Below, piece after piece: positions 1 to 7,448 of a stretch of DNA of 64,000 nt. The translations under genes and the position numbers were made by a program. Each line of letters opens with the position of its first letter. Position 1 is the first letter of the stretch. The stretch is taken from contig JALNWG010000013.1 of NCBI GenBank assembly GCA_023231005.1, positions 13,959 through 77,958 on the forward strand. Direction: 5' to 3'. The DNA comes from Bacteroidales bacterium (GTDB lineage: Bacteria; Bacteroidota; Bacteroidia; Bacteroidales; FEN-979). The notes beneath the pieces were generated by a model that did no database searches, was not told the origin of the DNA, and was given only the letters and a program-made list of their open reading frames with translations.

Positions 1-2
1 AA

Positions 3-311
3 GTATTTCCGGCCCTTCCCCGTTTTATGGACCTGTTACAACCTGATAAATGGGTTCATGGAATTATGTTCGGAATTTATGTGTTTGTTCAGATCAGGGG
101 ATTTGTATTGCAGGATCGGTTTCCTTTTTTACATCACAATGCTGTTGTAATAACGTTGCTTATTGGTATTCTCCTGGCGATGGGTACGGAATTGGCTCAA
201 AAGTTTTTTATCCCGTTGCGGAGTGGCTCTCCATACGATTTTCTGGCCGACGTGGTTGGATGTCTCTTAGGGTTGTTGGCTGCGTGGAAATTTGTTCGAA
301 TTAATAGATAG
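3..311 (+). CDS. VanZ-like membrane protein, 5' end cut by window edge
   Basis: The frame is open from the left edge; the first visible ATG is at 27, but eight codons before it read V-F-P-A-L-P-R-F without a stop, so the true start probably lies outside. The visible part begins with DKWVHG, a motif typical of VanZ-family proteins, followed by three hydrophobic segments (about residues 10-25, 38-62 and 72-88 counted from position 27) and the conserved GTELAQ stretch. VanZ-like proteins are small inner-membrane proteins; the founding member gives low-level teicoplanin resistance, but most have no known function. It converges with uvrC three bases away. The family call is fairly safe; function is unknown. 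Confidence 0.75.
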   Translation, partial: VFPALPRFMDLLQPDKWVHGIMFGIYVFVQIRGFVLQDRFPFLHHNAVVITLLIGILLAMGTELAQKFFIPLRSGSPYDFLADVVGCLLGLLAAWKFVRINR

Positions 312-330
312 AAATCAGGAATTATTAGAT
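310..330. repeat. Degenerate heptamer repeat block at uvrC 3' end
   Basis: Three adjacent 7-base units (AGAAATC, AGGAATT, ATTAGAT) cover the last bases of the VanZ gene, the intergenic bases and the last codons of uvrC. The units resemble those of the block at 34074-34101. This is the weakest of the five period-7 blocks. Confidence 0.4.
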
Positions 331-2156
331 GGAGAAACCTTGGAGAAATAGTCAAATACTATTTTTCCTTTTGCTTTTCCGATGACTTCCTGTAGCTCTT
401 CCAGAGTGGCTCCTTTGATATTATTTACGGACCGGAATTTCGAGAGTAATTTCTGATTAATCGAATTGCCTATTCCCGGGATCTTTGTGAGCTGGGGTGC
501 CAGAGCGGCTTTTTCACGACGTTTCCGGTGGTGCGTGATCCCAAACCGGTGAGCTTCATCACGCATCTGCTGGATAATCTTGAGGGTCTCGGATTTTTTA
601 TCCAGATACATGGGTAATGAATCTTTGGGATAATAGATTTCTTCGAGTTTTTTTGCAATTCCTATCACCGTCATTTTTCCTGTGAGACCCAGATCTTCCA
701 GGCTTTTCAAGGCTGCACTCAACTGTCCTTTCCCGCCATCCACAACAATTAGCTGCGGAAGTGATTTTCCTTCCTCAAGAAGCCGTTTGTAACGCCGGAA
801 GATGATCTCTTCCATGGAGGCAAAATCATCGGGACCTTCCACGGTTTTTATGTTGAAATGCCTGTATTCGCTTTTATCGGGACGGGCATTTTTAAAACAA
901 ACCATCGCAGCAACCGGATGAGTCCCCTGGATGTTGGAATTGTCGAAACATTCGATGTGTACTGGTAGTTCAGTCATCCGTAAATCTTTCATCATCGTGT
1001 CGAGAATGCGACGGCTTTTATGTTCCGGATCTACCAAATCCTTTTGTTTTTCTTTCTCAAGCTGATAATATCTGACATTCCGTTGCGACAGTTCCAATAA
1101 CTTTTTTTTGTCTCCGATTTTTGGAACTGTGAAAAGAGCTCCCGAAATTTCATATTCGGGAAGGAATGGAACAATAATTTCGGGGGAGACGCTTTCAAAC
1201 CGTTGCCGGATCTCCGTAATTGCAAATTGCAGCAACTCTTCTGGAGTTTCATCCAGTTTTCTCTGTAATTCGACCGTGTGTACCTGAATAATGGCACCAT
1301 TCATTACTTTCATGAAGTTGATATATGCCGACAAACCCTCTGCTGAAATAGAAAAAACATCCACATCATTGATGGAAGGATTGACCACGGTCGATTTACT
1401 TTGATATTTATCAAGCAATTCCAATTTCTCCTTAACGAGGTGCGCTTTTTCAAATTCCTGAATAGCGGCATATTCCATCATGAGTTCCCGGAGTTGACGC
1501 GCTACCTGATTCAAATTTCCTTTTATGATTTCCTTGATGGATGCGATGCTTGTATCATAATCCTCTTTTGTTTGCAATCCTTCGCAGGCTCCTTTACAAT
1601 TGCCGAGATGGTATTCAAGACAAACCTTGAATTTCCTGGACTGAATATTTTTTTCAGTCAGGTTTAAGGTGCAATTCCGCAAAGGATATAACTGCCGGCA
1701 AAAATCGAGTAAAGTATGCATTATCCGGACATTGGCATAAGGGCCGAAGTAGTTAGATCCATCGCGGATGAGATGTCGGGAAGGAAAAACCCTTGGAAAA
1801 GGTTCATTTTTAATACATATCCAGGGATAGGTTTTATCATCCTTCAGGGCCACATTGTAATGTGGCCGGTATTTTTTAATCAGGTTGTTTTCAAGGAGGA
1901 GGGCATCCTGTTCGGTCTCTACCACGATATATTTGATTTCCGCTATTTTACGGACCAGCATTTGAACTTTTCCGCTGATCGAATTGATCTTAGTGAAATA
2001 AGAGCTCACACGCTTTTTCAGATCTTTGGCCTTTCCTACGTATATAATCTGGTCTTTATCGTCAAAATATTGATATACCCCGGGTTTGTGAGGTAAACCT
2101 TTGACAATGGTTTCCAAATGGGAGAAATATTTATTTAAGGGGTTGACCATCTCCAT
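315..2156 (-). CDS. uvrC: UvrC, excinuclease ABC subunit C
   Basis: UvrC makes both incisions around DNA lesions in nucleotide excision repair, acting with UvrA and UvrB in the cytoplasm. With the start at 2156 the protein has 613 residues, normal for the family. It shows an N-terminal GIY-YIG nuclease (GVY at 26-28, YVG at 39-41), a UVR helix pair about residue 190, the UvrC homology/RNase H-like region (ECFDNSNIQG, VVDGGKGQ, DEAHRFGITHHR) and a C-terminal helix-hairpin-helix (IPGIGNSINQKLL). The frame stays open further upstream to 2216, but those codons lie inside pdxB and do not look like UvrC, so ATG 2156 (or 2150) is preferred. The gene then overlaps the pdxB 3' end by about 26 bases, suggesting co-transcription. 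Confidence 0.95.
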   Translation of the reverse strand: MEMVNPLNKYFSHLETIVKGLPHKPGVYQYFDDKDQIIYVGKAKDLKKRVSSYFTKINSISGKVQMLVRKIAEIKYIVVETEQDALLLENNLIKKYRPHYNVALKDDKTYPWICIKNEPFPRVFPSRHLIRDGSNYFGPYANVRIMHTLLDFCRQLYPLRNCTLNLTEKNIQSRKFKVCLEYHLGNCKGACEGLQTKEDYDTSIASIKEIIKGNLNQVARQLRELMMEYAAIQEFEKAHLVKEKLELLDKYQSKSTVVNPSINDVDVFSISAEGLSAYINFMKVMNGAIIQVHTVELQRKLDETPEELLQFAITEIRQRFESVSPEIIVPFLPEYEISGALFTVPKIGDKKKLLELSQRNVRYYQLEKEKQKDLVDPEHKSRRILDTMMKDLRMTELPVHIECFDNSNIQGTHPVAAMVCFKNARPDKSEYRHFNIKTVEGPDDFASMEEIIFRRYKRLLEEGKSLPQLIVVDGGKGQLSAALKSLEDLGLTGKMTVIGIAKKLEEIYYPKDSLPMYLDKKSETLKIIQQMRDEAHRFGITHHRKRREKAALAPQLTKIPGIGNSINQKLLSKFRSVNNIKGATLEELQEVIGKAKGKIVFDYFSKVSPSNNS

Positions 2157-3288
2157 ATTTTTCGCAGATAAATCCCAACCCATTGAGCGCGTTCTGAATT
2201 TCATCAGTGCCTTCACGAACAGTTACAATAAAAGCCGGGTATTCTCTCCGGGGAGGATATTGATTGCGTAATTGTTCAAACTGTAATGGGTTTTCTTTCA
2301 GCGCATCGGCATCGTTCAGGATATTGTACGATTTCAATATCGTTTCCCCAATGATCTCTTCTGAACTTTTTCCCCTTCCCTCAATTTGGATGATCGGTTT
2401 TTCCGGGAACGGAAGATGAGGGGGAAACCATGACTGCAAAGGGAAATTGAAATAGGCTGCAACGGCTCTCACAACCGCAGCGGTGCCGTTAGCCTTTCCG
2501 TCGACTGAATAGCCTGCAATATGCGGTGTTCCGATGATTGAAAGATTCAGCAGGTCAGAATCCGGAATGGGTTCGTTTTCCCAAACATCGAGAACGGTAC
2601 CGGCAACCAACCCTTCCCGGATCAACTGCTTCAATGCGGCAGTGTGAACCACTTCACCCCGGGAAGTGTTGATGAGAAAAACGCCTGGCTTTATTTTCCT
2701 GAGGTTGGTTTCGTTCATCAAATGAAAGGTAGGATCTTTTCCGTCGCGGTTAAGGGGAACATGGAAAGTGATCAGATCCGAATCCTTCAAAATCCGTTCG
2801 AGGGAAACAAACTGATTGCTGTCTTCCTTTCTTTGACGGGGAGGATCATTGAGCAAGACTTTCATTCCCAAAAGCCGGGCCAATTGTTCAACTTTGGATC
2901 CCACATGGCCTGCTCCAATGATCCCTAATGTTTTATCAGCCAGACAAAAACCTCCTTTCTTTGCAAGGATAAACAAAGCCGAGGCTAAATATTGACAAAC
3001 CGAATTGGCATTGCACCCGGGCGCGGTAACCCACTGGATGTTGTGAGAGTCGCAATAACGGGTATCAATATGATCAAAACCAATAGTAGCCGATGCAATG
3101 ATTTTTATTGCGGTCCCCTTCAGTAAATCTGCAGAGCAGGCAGTACGGGTTCGCACAATCAATGCATCGGCACCGATCAGGTTTGAACGATCAATGATTT
3201 GTCCCGAAAGATAACGAACTGTCGCAAAAGGTTCAAGTACACCTTTCAGAAAAGGAATGTTATCATCCGCAATGATGCGTGGAAGCAT
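2131..3288 (-). CDS. pdxB: 4-phosphoerythronate dehydrogenase (PdxB-like)
   Basis: This 385-residue D-isomer-specific 2-hydroxyacid dehydrogenase fits PdxB, which oxidises 4-phosphoerythronate in the DXP-dependent route to pyridoxal phosphate. The NAD-binding signature GAGHVGS lies near residues 125-131. The expected catalytic Arg (NTSRGEVV), Glu (VWENEP) and His (GTPHIAGYS) regions are all present. A C-terminal extension of about 90 residues matches the PdxB dimerisation domain and separates it from SerA and other short dehydrogenases. The start ATG overlaps the stop of the tiny upstream ORF (TAATG), so the two are probably translated together. dxs, which makes the DXP this route also needs, is about 15 kb away. 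A general 2-hydroxyacid dehydrogenase is the alternative. Confidence 0.85.
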   Translation of the reverse strand: MLPRIIADDNIPFLKGVLEPFATVRYLSGQIIDRSNLIGADALIVRTRTACSADLLKGTAIKIIASATIGFDHIDTRYCDSHNIQWVTAPGCNANSVCQYLASALFILAKKGGFCLADKTLGIIGAGHVGSKVEQLARLLGMKVLLNDPPRQRKEDSNQFVSLERILKDSDLITFHVPLNRDGKDPTFHLMNETNLRKIKPGVFLINTSRGEVVHTAALKQLIREGLVAGTVLDVWENEPIPDSDLLNLSIIGTPHIAGYSVDGKANGTAAVVRAVAAYFNFPLQSWFPPHLPFPEKPIIQIEGRGKSSEEIIGETILKSYNILNDADALKENPLQFEQLRNQYPPRREYPAFIVTVREGTDEIQNALNGLGFICEKYGDGQPLK

Positions 3289-3392
3289 TATTTCTTGGCT
3301 GCTTTTTTCTCTTTTTTAGCAGCCCGTTTTTCTTTTAAACTCTTGGTGGGTTCTTTTTTCTTTTCTTTTACCACCGTTTTTTCTTTTCCCAT
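3288..3392 (-). CDS. 34-residue Lys/Glu/Ala-rich basic small protein
   Basis: A short ORF with start ATG at 3392 and stop TAA at 3290-3288. Its stop overlaps the pdxB start as TAATG, the arrangement of translationally coupled genes. The product is almost entirely Lys, Glu and Ala, with a central P-T-K-S-L-K-E-K-R-A-A segment and a run of AAKKEKKAAKK at the end. Such a composition suggests a nucleic-acid-binding tail or an RNA- or ribosome-associated peptide, but no domain is recognised. A weak -7-like box (TAACTTTA, minus strand, 3415-3422) lies just upstream. It could instead be a leader with no stable product. Confidence 0.5.
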   Translation of the reverse strand: MGKEKTVVKEKKKEPTKSLKEKRAAKKEKKAAKK

Positions 3393-3430
3393 GGTTCTGA
3401 TTTTTTAGACCCGATAAAGTTACAAACAAA

Positions 3431-5500
3431 TTACATTCCCAGCTGGTTCATCAAAAATTCATTATTAACCACGGCATTGTCGATCTTTTGTTTGGTTGCT
3501 TGTCCGGAACCATGGCCAACGTTGTAATCGATAAAGAGCAATATCGGGTTGATCTGGCCTGGGTTGTTCTGAAGTGCAGCAGCAAATTTTTTGGCGTGAA
3601 GGGGGTCCACACGACTGTCGTTGGCTCCGGTGCGGATCAACATGGTGGGCATATTGATACCAAGTCGGATGTTGTGGTAGGGAGAATAACGCAACAGGTT
3701 TCGGAAATCCGGTTCATTGTCGCTCGATCCATATTCAGGAATCCAATAGCGTGCGATGAGGAATTTATGGAAGCGAATCATATCGATCAGAGGAACGGCA
3801 CAAAGGATGGCTTTATACAAGTCGGGACGCTGGGTAGCAACGGCTCCCATCAGTAAACCGCCATTGCTTCCGCCTTCAGCAGCAAGTCTTCCGGGATTGG
3901 TATATTTTTCGCGAATCAGCCATTCAGCACAGGCGTTAAAATCATCAAAACAGTTTTGTTTGTTGAGCAACATCCCCTCTTCATGCCATTTTTCACCATA
4001 TTCATCTCCACCCCGGATACCCGGTTCCACAATCACGCCTCCCCGGTTAATAAACGCGGCATAACCTCCATAATAATCGGGTGTAATTCCGATGTTGAAA
4101 CCACCATAAGCCGTCAGTAAAACCGGGTTATTCCCATCCAGTTTCATGTCTTTCCGATGAACCACAATCACTGGAACACGGGTACTGTCTTTCGAGTAGT
4201 AAAAATTTATTTCTCCAGTGATGTTCGACATATCGATGGGGAGCTCACGATGATAGTACAATCTCCATTTAAAATCCCGGGGTGAAGCAACGAACATCTT
4301 GCCAGGTGAAGTAAAGGTCGACATATAGATATATACTGAATCTTCTTCCCGGTCAAAGTTGAAGCCGCTTACATTACCAATTTCCGGCAATTCGATTGGC
4401 CCAATCTTCTTCCCATTGGCATCAAAAAGCGTCAACCGGCTTTGAATGTCTTTTTTGTCCTGAACAATCAAGCGTCCGTCTTTTAACACCTCCACATTTT
4501 GAAGTACCGTTTCACCTTCGGGGATTAACTCTTTCCAGTCCTTGTATTCCGGTTTATCCTTGTCAGCGACCATGAACCGGTACCGGGGGGCATTATCATT
4601 GGTGAGGATGTACAGTTTATTCCCGATGGCATTAGGATAAGCCTGGAATTTTTTGCTTTCATAGATCAGCTTTCCCTCTTCTAAAGAACCGGTTTTCCTT
4701 ATATAGCAATTGTTCGAATTAAAGTCACTCCGCCCAGAAAAAGTGACATCACCATAGCGGTTGTCGTAAATGAACCAGGAGATTTTCGCATCATCGGTTG
4801 TTCCGATAAATTGTGCGTTGGCCAGTGGGTCACCCACTTTCCAGTAATAGGTTTTAAGCGGTCGCTGGGCATTCACATCTTCCTGGCTGCGAAGGGTAAA
4901 GTAGGCATGTTGCTGATCTTTAGTCCATTGGTACCCAAAGGTGTTTTCAAGGGGAGGATAAAGAATTTTACCGGTACGGGTATCAATGATGTAGGTCGTT
5001 GAAATTTCTGCTCCGCTCTTTTGTACACTTACGGCAGCTCTTTCTCCATCGTAAGTGTAATTGACTCCAGTGGTTGAGGTTTTTCCAGTCGTATCCAATT
5101 TTACCGGATCCCAGATCAGAATTTTCTTTCCATCAAGAATGGTGTAAAGCGATATCTGTTTATCGCCTTTTTTCCGGATACTTTGAAAGATCCTTTTTCC
5201 TTGTTTGTCCAGAGGACCTTGGTAGTCCATGTCGATATATGCAGTGATTTCATCACGCAAACCAGGATGTTCTTTTTGGTTGGCTTTCATATAGGCAACA
5301 GCGCTTTCATGTTGGGCTTTGGTCCAGGAAATCACAGCTGGGTCTGTTTTATCTTCCAGCCATCTGTAATTATCTGTCAGAAGCATTCCATGCAGGGTAT
5401 CTACCACCGGGATCACCGGGGTTACGGGAGGGAAGTAACGTTGCTGAGTAAAAGCGGCCATGGGCAGGCCACACATCAGAAGGAAGAAAAGTTTTTTCAT
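3431..5500 (-). CDS. Prolyl oligopeptidase family serine peptidase (S9A), exported
   Basis: The 689-residue protein has a signal peptide (MKKLFFLLMCGLPMAAFTQ) and the two-part build of prolyl oligopeptidase: an N-terminal beta-propeller (about residues 80-420) and a C-terminal alpha/beta hydrolase. The catalytic triad is visible: Ser545 in GGSNGG, Asp628 in GANDSRVDP and His663 in NVGHGSG. The family cleaves short peptides after proline; with a signal peptide this copy probably works in the periplasm in peptide nutrition. A single-gene unit is likely: a -7 box lies 36 bases upstream of the start, and the next gene upstream (beta-lactamase-like) is 103 bases away. Confidence 0.93.
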   Translation of the reverse strand: MKKLFFLLMCGLPMAAFTQQRYFPPVTPVIPVVDTLHGMLLTDNYRWLEDKTDPAVISWTKAQHESAVAYMKANQKEHPGLRDEITAYIDMDYQGPLDKQGKRIFQSIRKKGDKQISLYTILDGKKILIWDPVKLDTTGKTSTTGVNYTYDGERAAVSVQKSGAEISTTYIIDTRTGKILYPPLENTFGYQWTKDQQHAYFTLRSQEDVNAQRPLKTYYWKVGDPLANAQFIGTTDDAKISWFIYDNRYGDVTFSGRSDFNSNNCYIRKTGSLEEGKLIYESKKFQAYPNAIGNKLYILTNDNAPRYRFMVADKDKPEYKDWKELIPEGETVLQNVEVLKDGRLIVQDKKDIQSRLTLFDANGKKIGPIELPEIGNVSGFNFDREEDSVYIYMSTFTSPGKMFVASPRDFKWRLYYHRELPIDMSNITGEINFYYSKDSTRVPVIVVHRKDMKLDGNNPVLLTAYGGFNIGITPDYYGGYAAFINRGGVIVEPGIRGGDEYGEKWHEEGMLLNKQNCFDDFNACAEWLIREKYTNPGRLAAEGGSNGGLLMGAVATQRPDLYKAILCAVPLIDMIRFHKFLIARYWIPEYGSSDNEPDFRNLLRYSPYHNIRLGINMPTMLIRTGANDSRVDPLHAKKFAAALQNNPGQINPILLFIDYNVGHGSGQATKQKIDNAVVNNEFLMNQLGM

Positions 5501-5535
5501 GAGATGCAGGTATTGATTGACGAATGAATAATGTT

Positions 5536-5543
5536 CAAAGATA
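5536..5543 (-). promoter_or_regulatory. -7 box TATCTTTG for the prolyl oligopeptidase gene
   Basis: The minus strand reads TATCTTTG, an exact match to the Bacteroidota -7 consensus TAnnTTTG, 36 bases before the ATG at 5500. No clear -33 TTG was identified. Confidence 0.6.
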
Positions 5544-5603
5544 ATATAGAAGCAGATGGTATGCCAATAATCGTGATGAATGAGGCTAAAAACTCGATGA
5601 AGA

Positions 5604-6419
5604 TCATTTTATCAGACTAAAAAACCGGAAAACATCCATCGTGATGGTCTTACGGGCTAAGATAAAATCGGGGATCTTTTCCTGATCGATGGGTTCTACC
5701 AGGGTAGCCACGAAGTACACTCCATTTTTTGTTTGGAGATAACCGACAAACCAGCCGTAATTATTGCCATTGCGGATTGCCCACCCGGTTTTACCGCTGA
5801 GCGTGTATTCCATGGTTTGTTCGTTGATCAAGATCTGTTTTACGGAATTCATCACCGATATTGAAAGCGGCAATTTTCCGTTAAATAACCGTTGGATGAA
5901 ATCTACCTGCTCACGGGGGGTGATGCGCGAATTTCCCTCAAGCCAGAAAAGGTCTATATTCCCAGGATGAACATCCATTTTTCCATAATTGAGCCGGTTA
6001 AGATATTCCTTCATCCGTGCGGCATTGATTTTCCTTGCTACCTCTTGGTAACAGGGGACACAAGATAGCCGGAAAGCCTGCTGTAATGAAAGATCCTGGT
6101 CCCATGAGGAGATCCTGCGGGGTTTCCCATCCCATTTAAAGATCGTGTTTGTGTCGATGACCCCGGTTTCCAGACCGATCAAGGTGTTTGCGATTTTGAA
6201 AGTAGATGCGGGGAGATAACCACTATCCCACAAGGCGCTCTGATATCCGTAAAGTTCATTGTTCTGTCCGTCGAGGATAAGAAGGGTCCCTTTCATTCCA
6301 TATTTATCAAAGATGGTTTTCAGTTCAGGAACATCCCCTGTTTTTATTTTATTCTGAGCATTGATAAAGCCTGGAAGAAATGTTGCAAAAAGGGCCAGTA
6401 AGATTAAAACCTTTTTCAT
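5604..6419 (-). CDS. Class D (OXA-type) beta-lactamase-like protein
   Basis: Counting from ATG 6419 (an alternative ATG at 6443 would only add eight residues before the signal peptide) the protein has 271 residues, starting with a signal peptide (MKKVLILLALFATFLPGF). It carries the class D landmarks at nearly the standard numbering: active-site STFK at 72-75, S-C-V at 119-121, YGK at 145-147, the FWLEG tryptophan at 159, KTG at 210-212 and WFVG at 223-226. Class D enzymes hydrolyse beta-lactams through an acyl-serine and a carboxylated lysine in the periplasm. The usual YGN triad is YGK here. It is a plausible chromosomal oxacillinase, but activity cannot be assumed; a sensor or transpeptidase-like relative such as BlaR/MecR receptor domains is excluded by the lack of a membrane sensor part. 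Confidence 0.88.
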   Translation of the reverse strand: MKKVLILLALFATFLPGFINAQNKIKTGDVPELKTIFDKYGMKGTLLILDGQNNELYGYQSALWDSGYLPASTFKIANTLIGLETGVIDTNTIFKWDGKPRRISSWDQDLSLQQAFRLSCVPCYQEVARKINAARMKEYLNRLNYGKMDVHPGNIDLFWLEGNSRITPREQVDFIQRLFNGKLPLSISVMNSVKQILINEQTMEYTLSGKTGWAIRNGNNYGWFVGYLQTKNGVYFVATLVEPIDQEKIPDFILARKTITMDVFRFFSLIK

Positions 6420-6517
6420 AGGTATCATTGGATGATTCAACAATCAGGCTGCAAGTTAATGAATGATTCCATTTGAAATATTTATTCTAATTTTATACGA
6501 TCAATAAAACATAATAA

Positions 6518-7429
6518 ATGGCCATTCCAACTTCCAGAACAAAAGAACCCGGGGTCATCAAGGTTGATCGCGAAAAATGTAACGGATGCGGCAAATGCGT
6601 GAGCATTTGCAGTGATCTTAGCCTTGAACTTTTTGAAGGGAAAGCACAACCTGCCGGACAGGGTGTTTTTGGTTGCATAGCCTGTGGACAATGTATGGCA
6701 GTTTGTTCACAAGATGCCATCGAAGTAACCGGAAGATTTCTCTCTCCTGCTGATATATTTTCACTTCCGGGCAGAGAAAGTGCTGCATCTTTCGAATCCC
6801 TGATGAATTTGTACAAACGACGCAGGAGTATCAGGAGGTATAAAGAGATACCGGTTGAACGCCATCTGATAGATCAGGTGTTGGAAGCTGCACAGACTGC
6901 CCCCATGGGCCTGCCCCCCTCCGATGTCAATGTGATGGTTCTCGATTCGAAAGAAAAAGTACATGCTTTTGCCGAAGATTTCTGCCACTATCTGGAAAAG
7001 ATCAGATGGTTTTCGTCATCATGGTTTTTGACTTTGATGAAACCTTTTTGGGGGAAGGAGACCGACGAATTATTCAGGAATTTCTTGAAACCTCTTCTTG
7101 AAACATATATCGGTTCCATGAATAAAGGTGAAAATGTGGTGAATTATGATGCTCCGGTGGCTTTTTATTTTTATGGATCTCCGTATTGCGATCCGGCAGA
7201 TCCCATTATCGCAGCGACCTATGCCATGGTCGCTGCCGAATCGCTTGGATTGGGTACCTGTATGCTGGGAGCAGTTCATCCTTTTATCCAGAATGGAAAT
7301 GCAGCCAAAAAATTCAGGGAAAAACACGGGATTCTTTGTAAAAGCCGGGAGGGTATTTTCCTGATCATGGGTTACCCGAAAACTGAGTACCTGAAAGGGA
7401 TTCGCCGTACATTTGCTTCAATAAACTGA
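6518..7429 (+). CDS. Nitroreductase with N-terminal 2x[4Fe-4S] ferredoxin domain
   Basis: The first 70 residues form a bacterial-type ferredoxin with two CxxCxxCxxxC clusters (Cys21/24/27/31 and Cys53/56/59/63). The rest is an FMN-binding nitroreductase domain starting near residue 90 with the RRSIRRY motif and ending with the GYPKTEYL segment. Fusions of this kind are common in anaerobes and suggest that electrons reach FMN from a low-potential ferredoxin or directly from the clusters rather than from NAD(P)H. The substrate is not known. The gene converges with the outer-membrane barrel gene, 19 bases apart, and stands alone. The fusion class is clear; the reaction is open. Confidence 0.9.
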   Translation: MAIPTSRTKEPGVIKVDREKCNGCGKCVSICSDLSLELFEGKAQPAGQGVFGCIACGQCMAVCSQDAIEVTGRFLSPADIFSLPGRESAASFESLMNLYKRRRSIRRYKEIPVERHLIDQVLEAAQTAPMGLPPSDVNVMVLDSKEKVHAFAEDFCHYLEKIRWFSSSWFLTLMKPFWGKETDELFRNFLKPLLETYIGSMNKGENVVNYDAPVAFYFYGSPYCDPADPIIAATYAMVAAESLGLGTCMLGAVHPFIQNGNAAKKFREKHGILCKSREGIFLIMGYPKTEYLKGIRRTFASIN

Positions 7430-7448
7430 GCTGGTTAGAAGGTCAGCC

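Noticed and set aside
3199..3408. Plus-strand frame across the pdxB start region
   Set aside because: Its apparent product comes from the poly-T side of the Lys-rich minus-strand ORF; no coding features.
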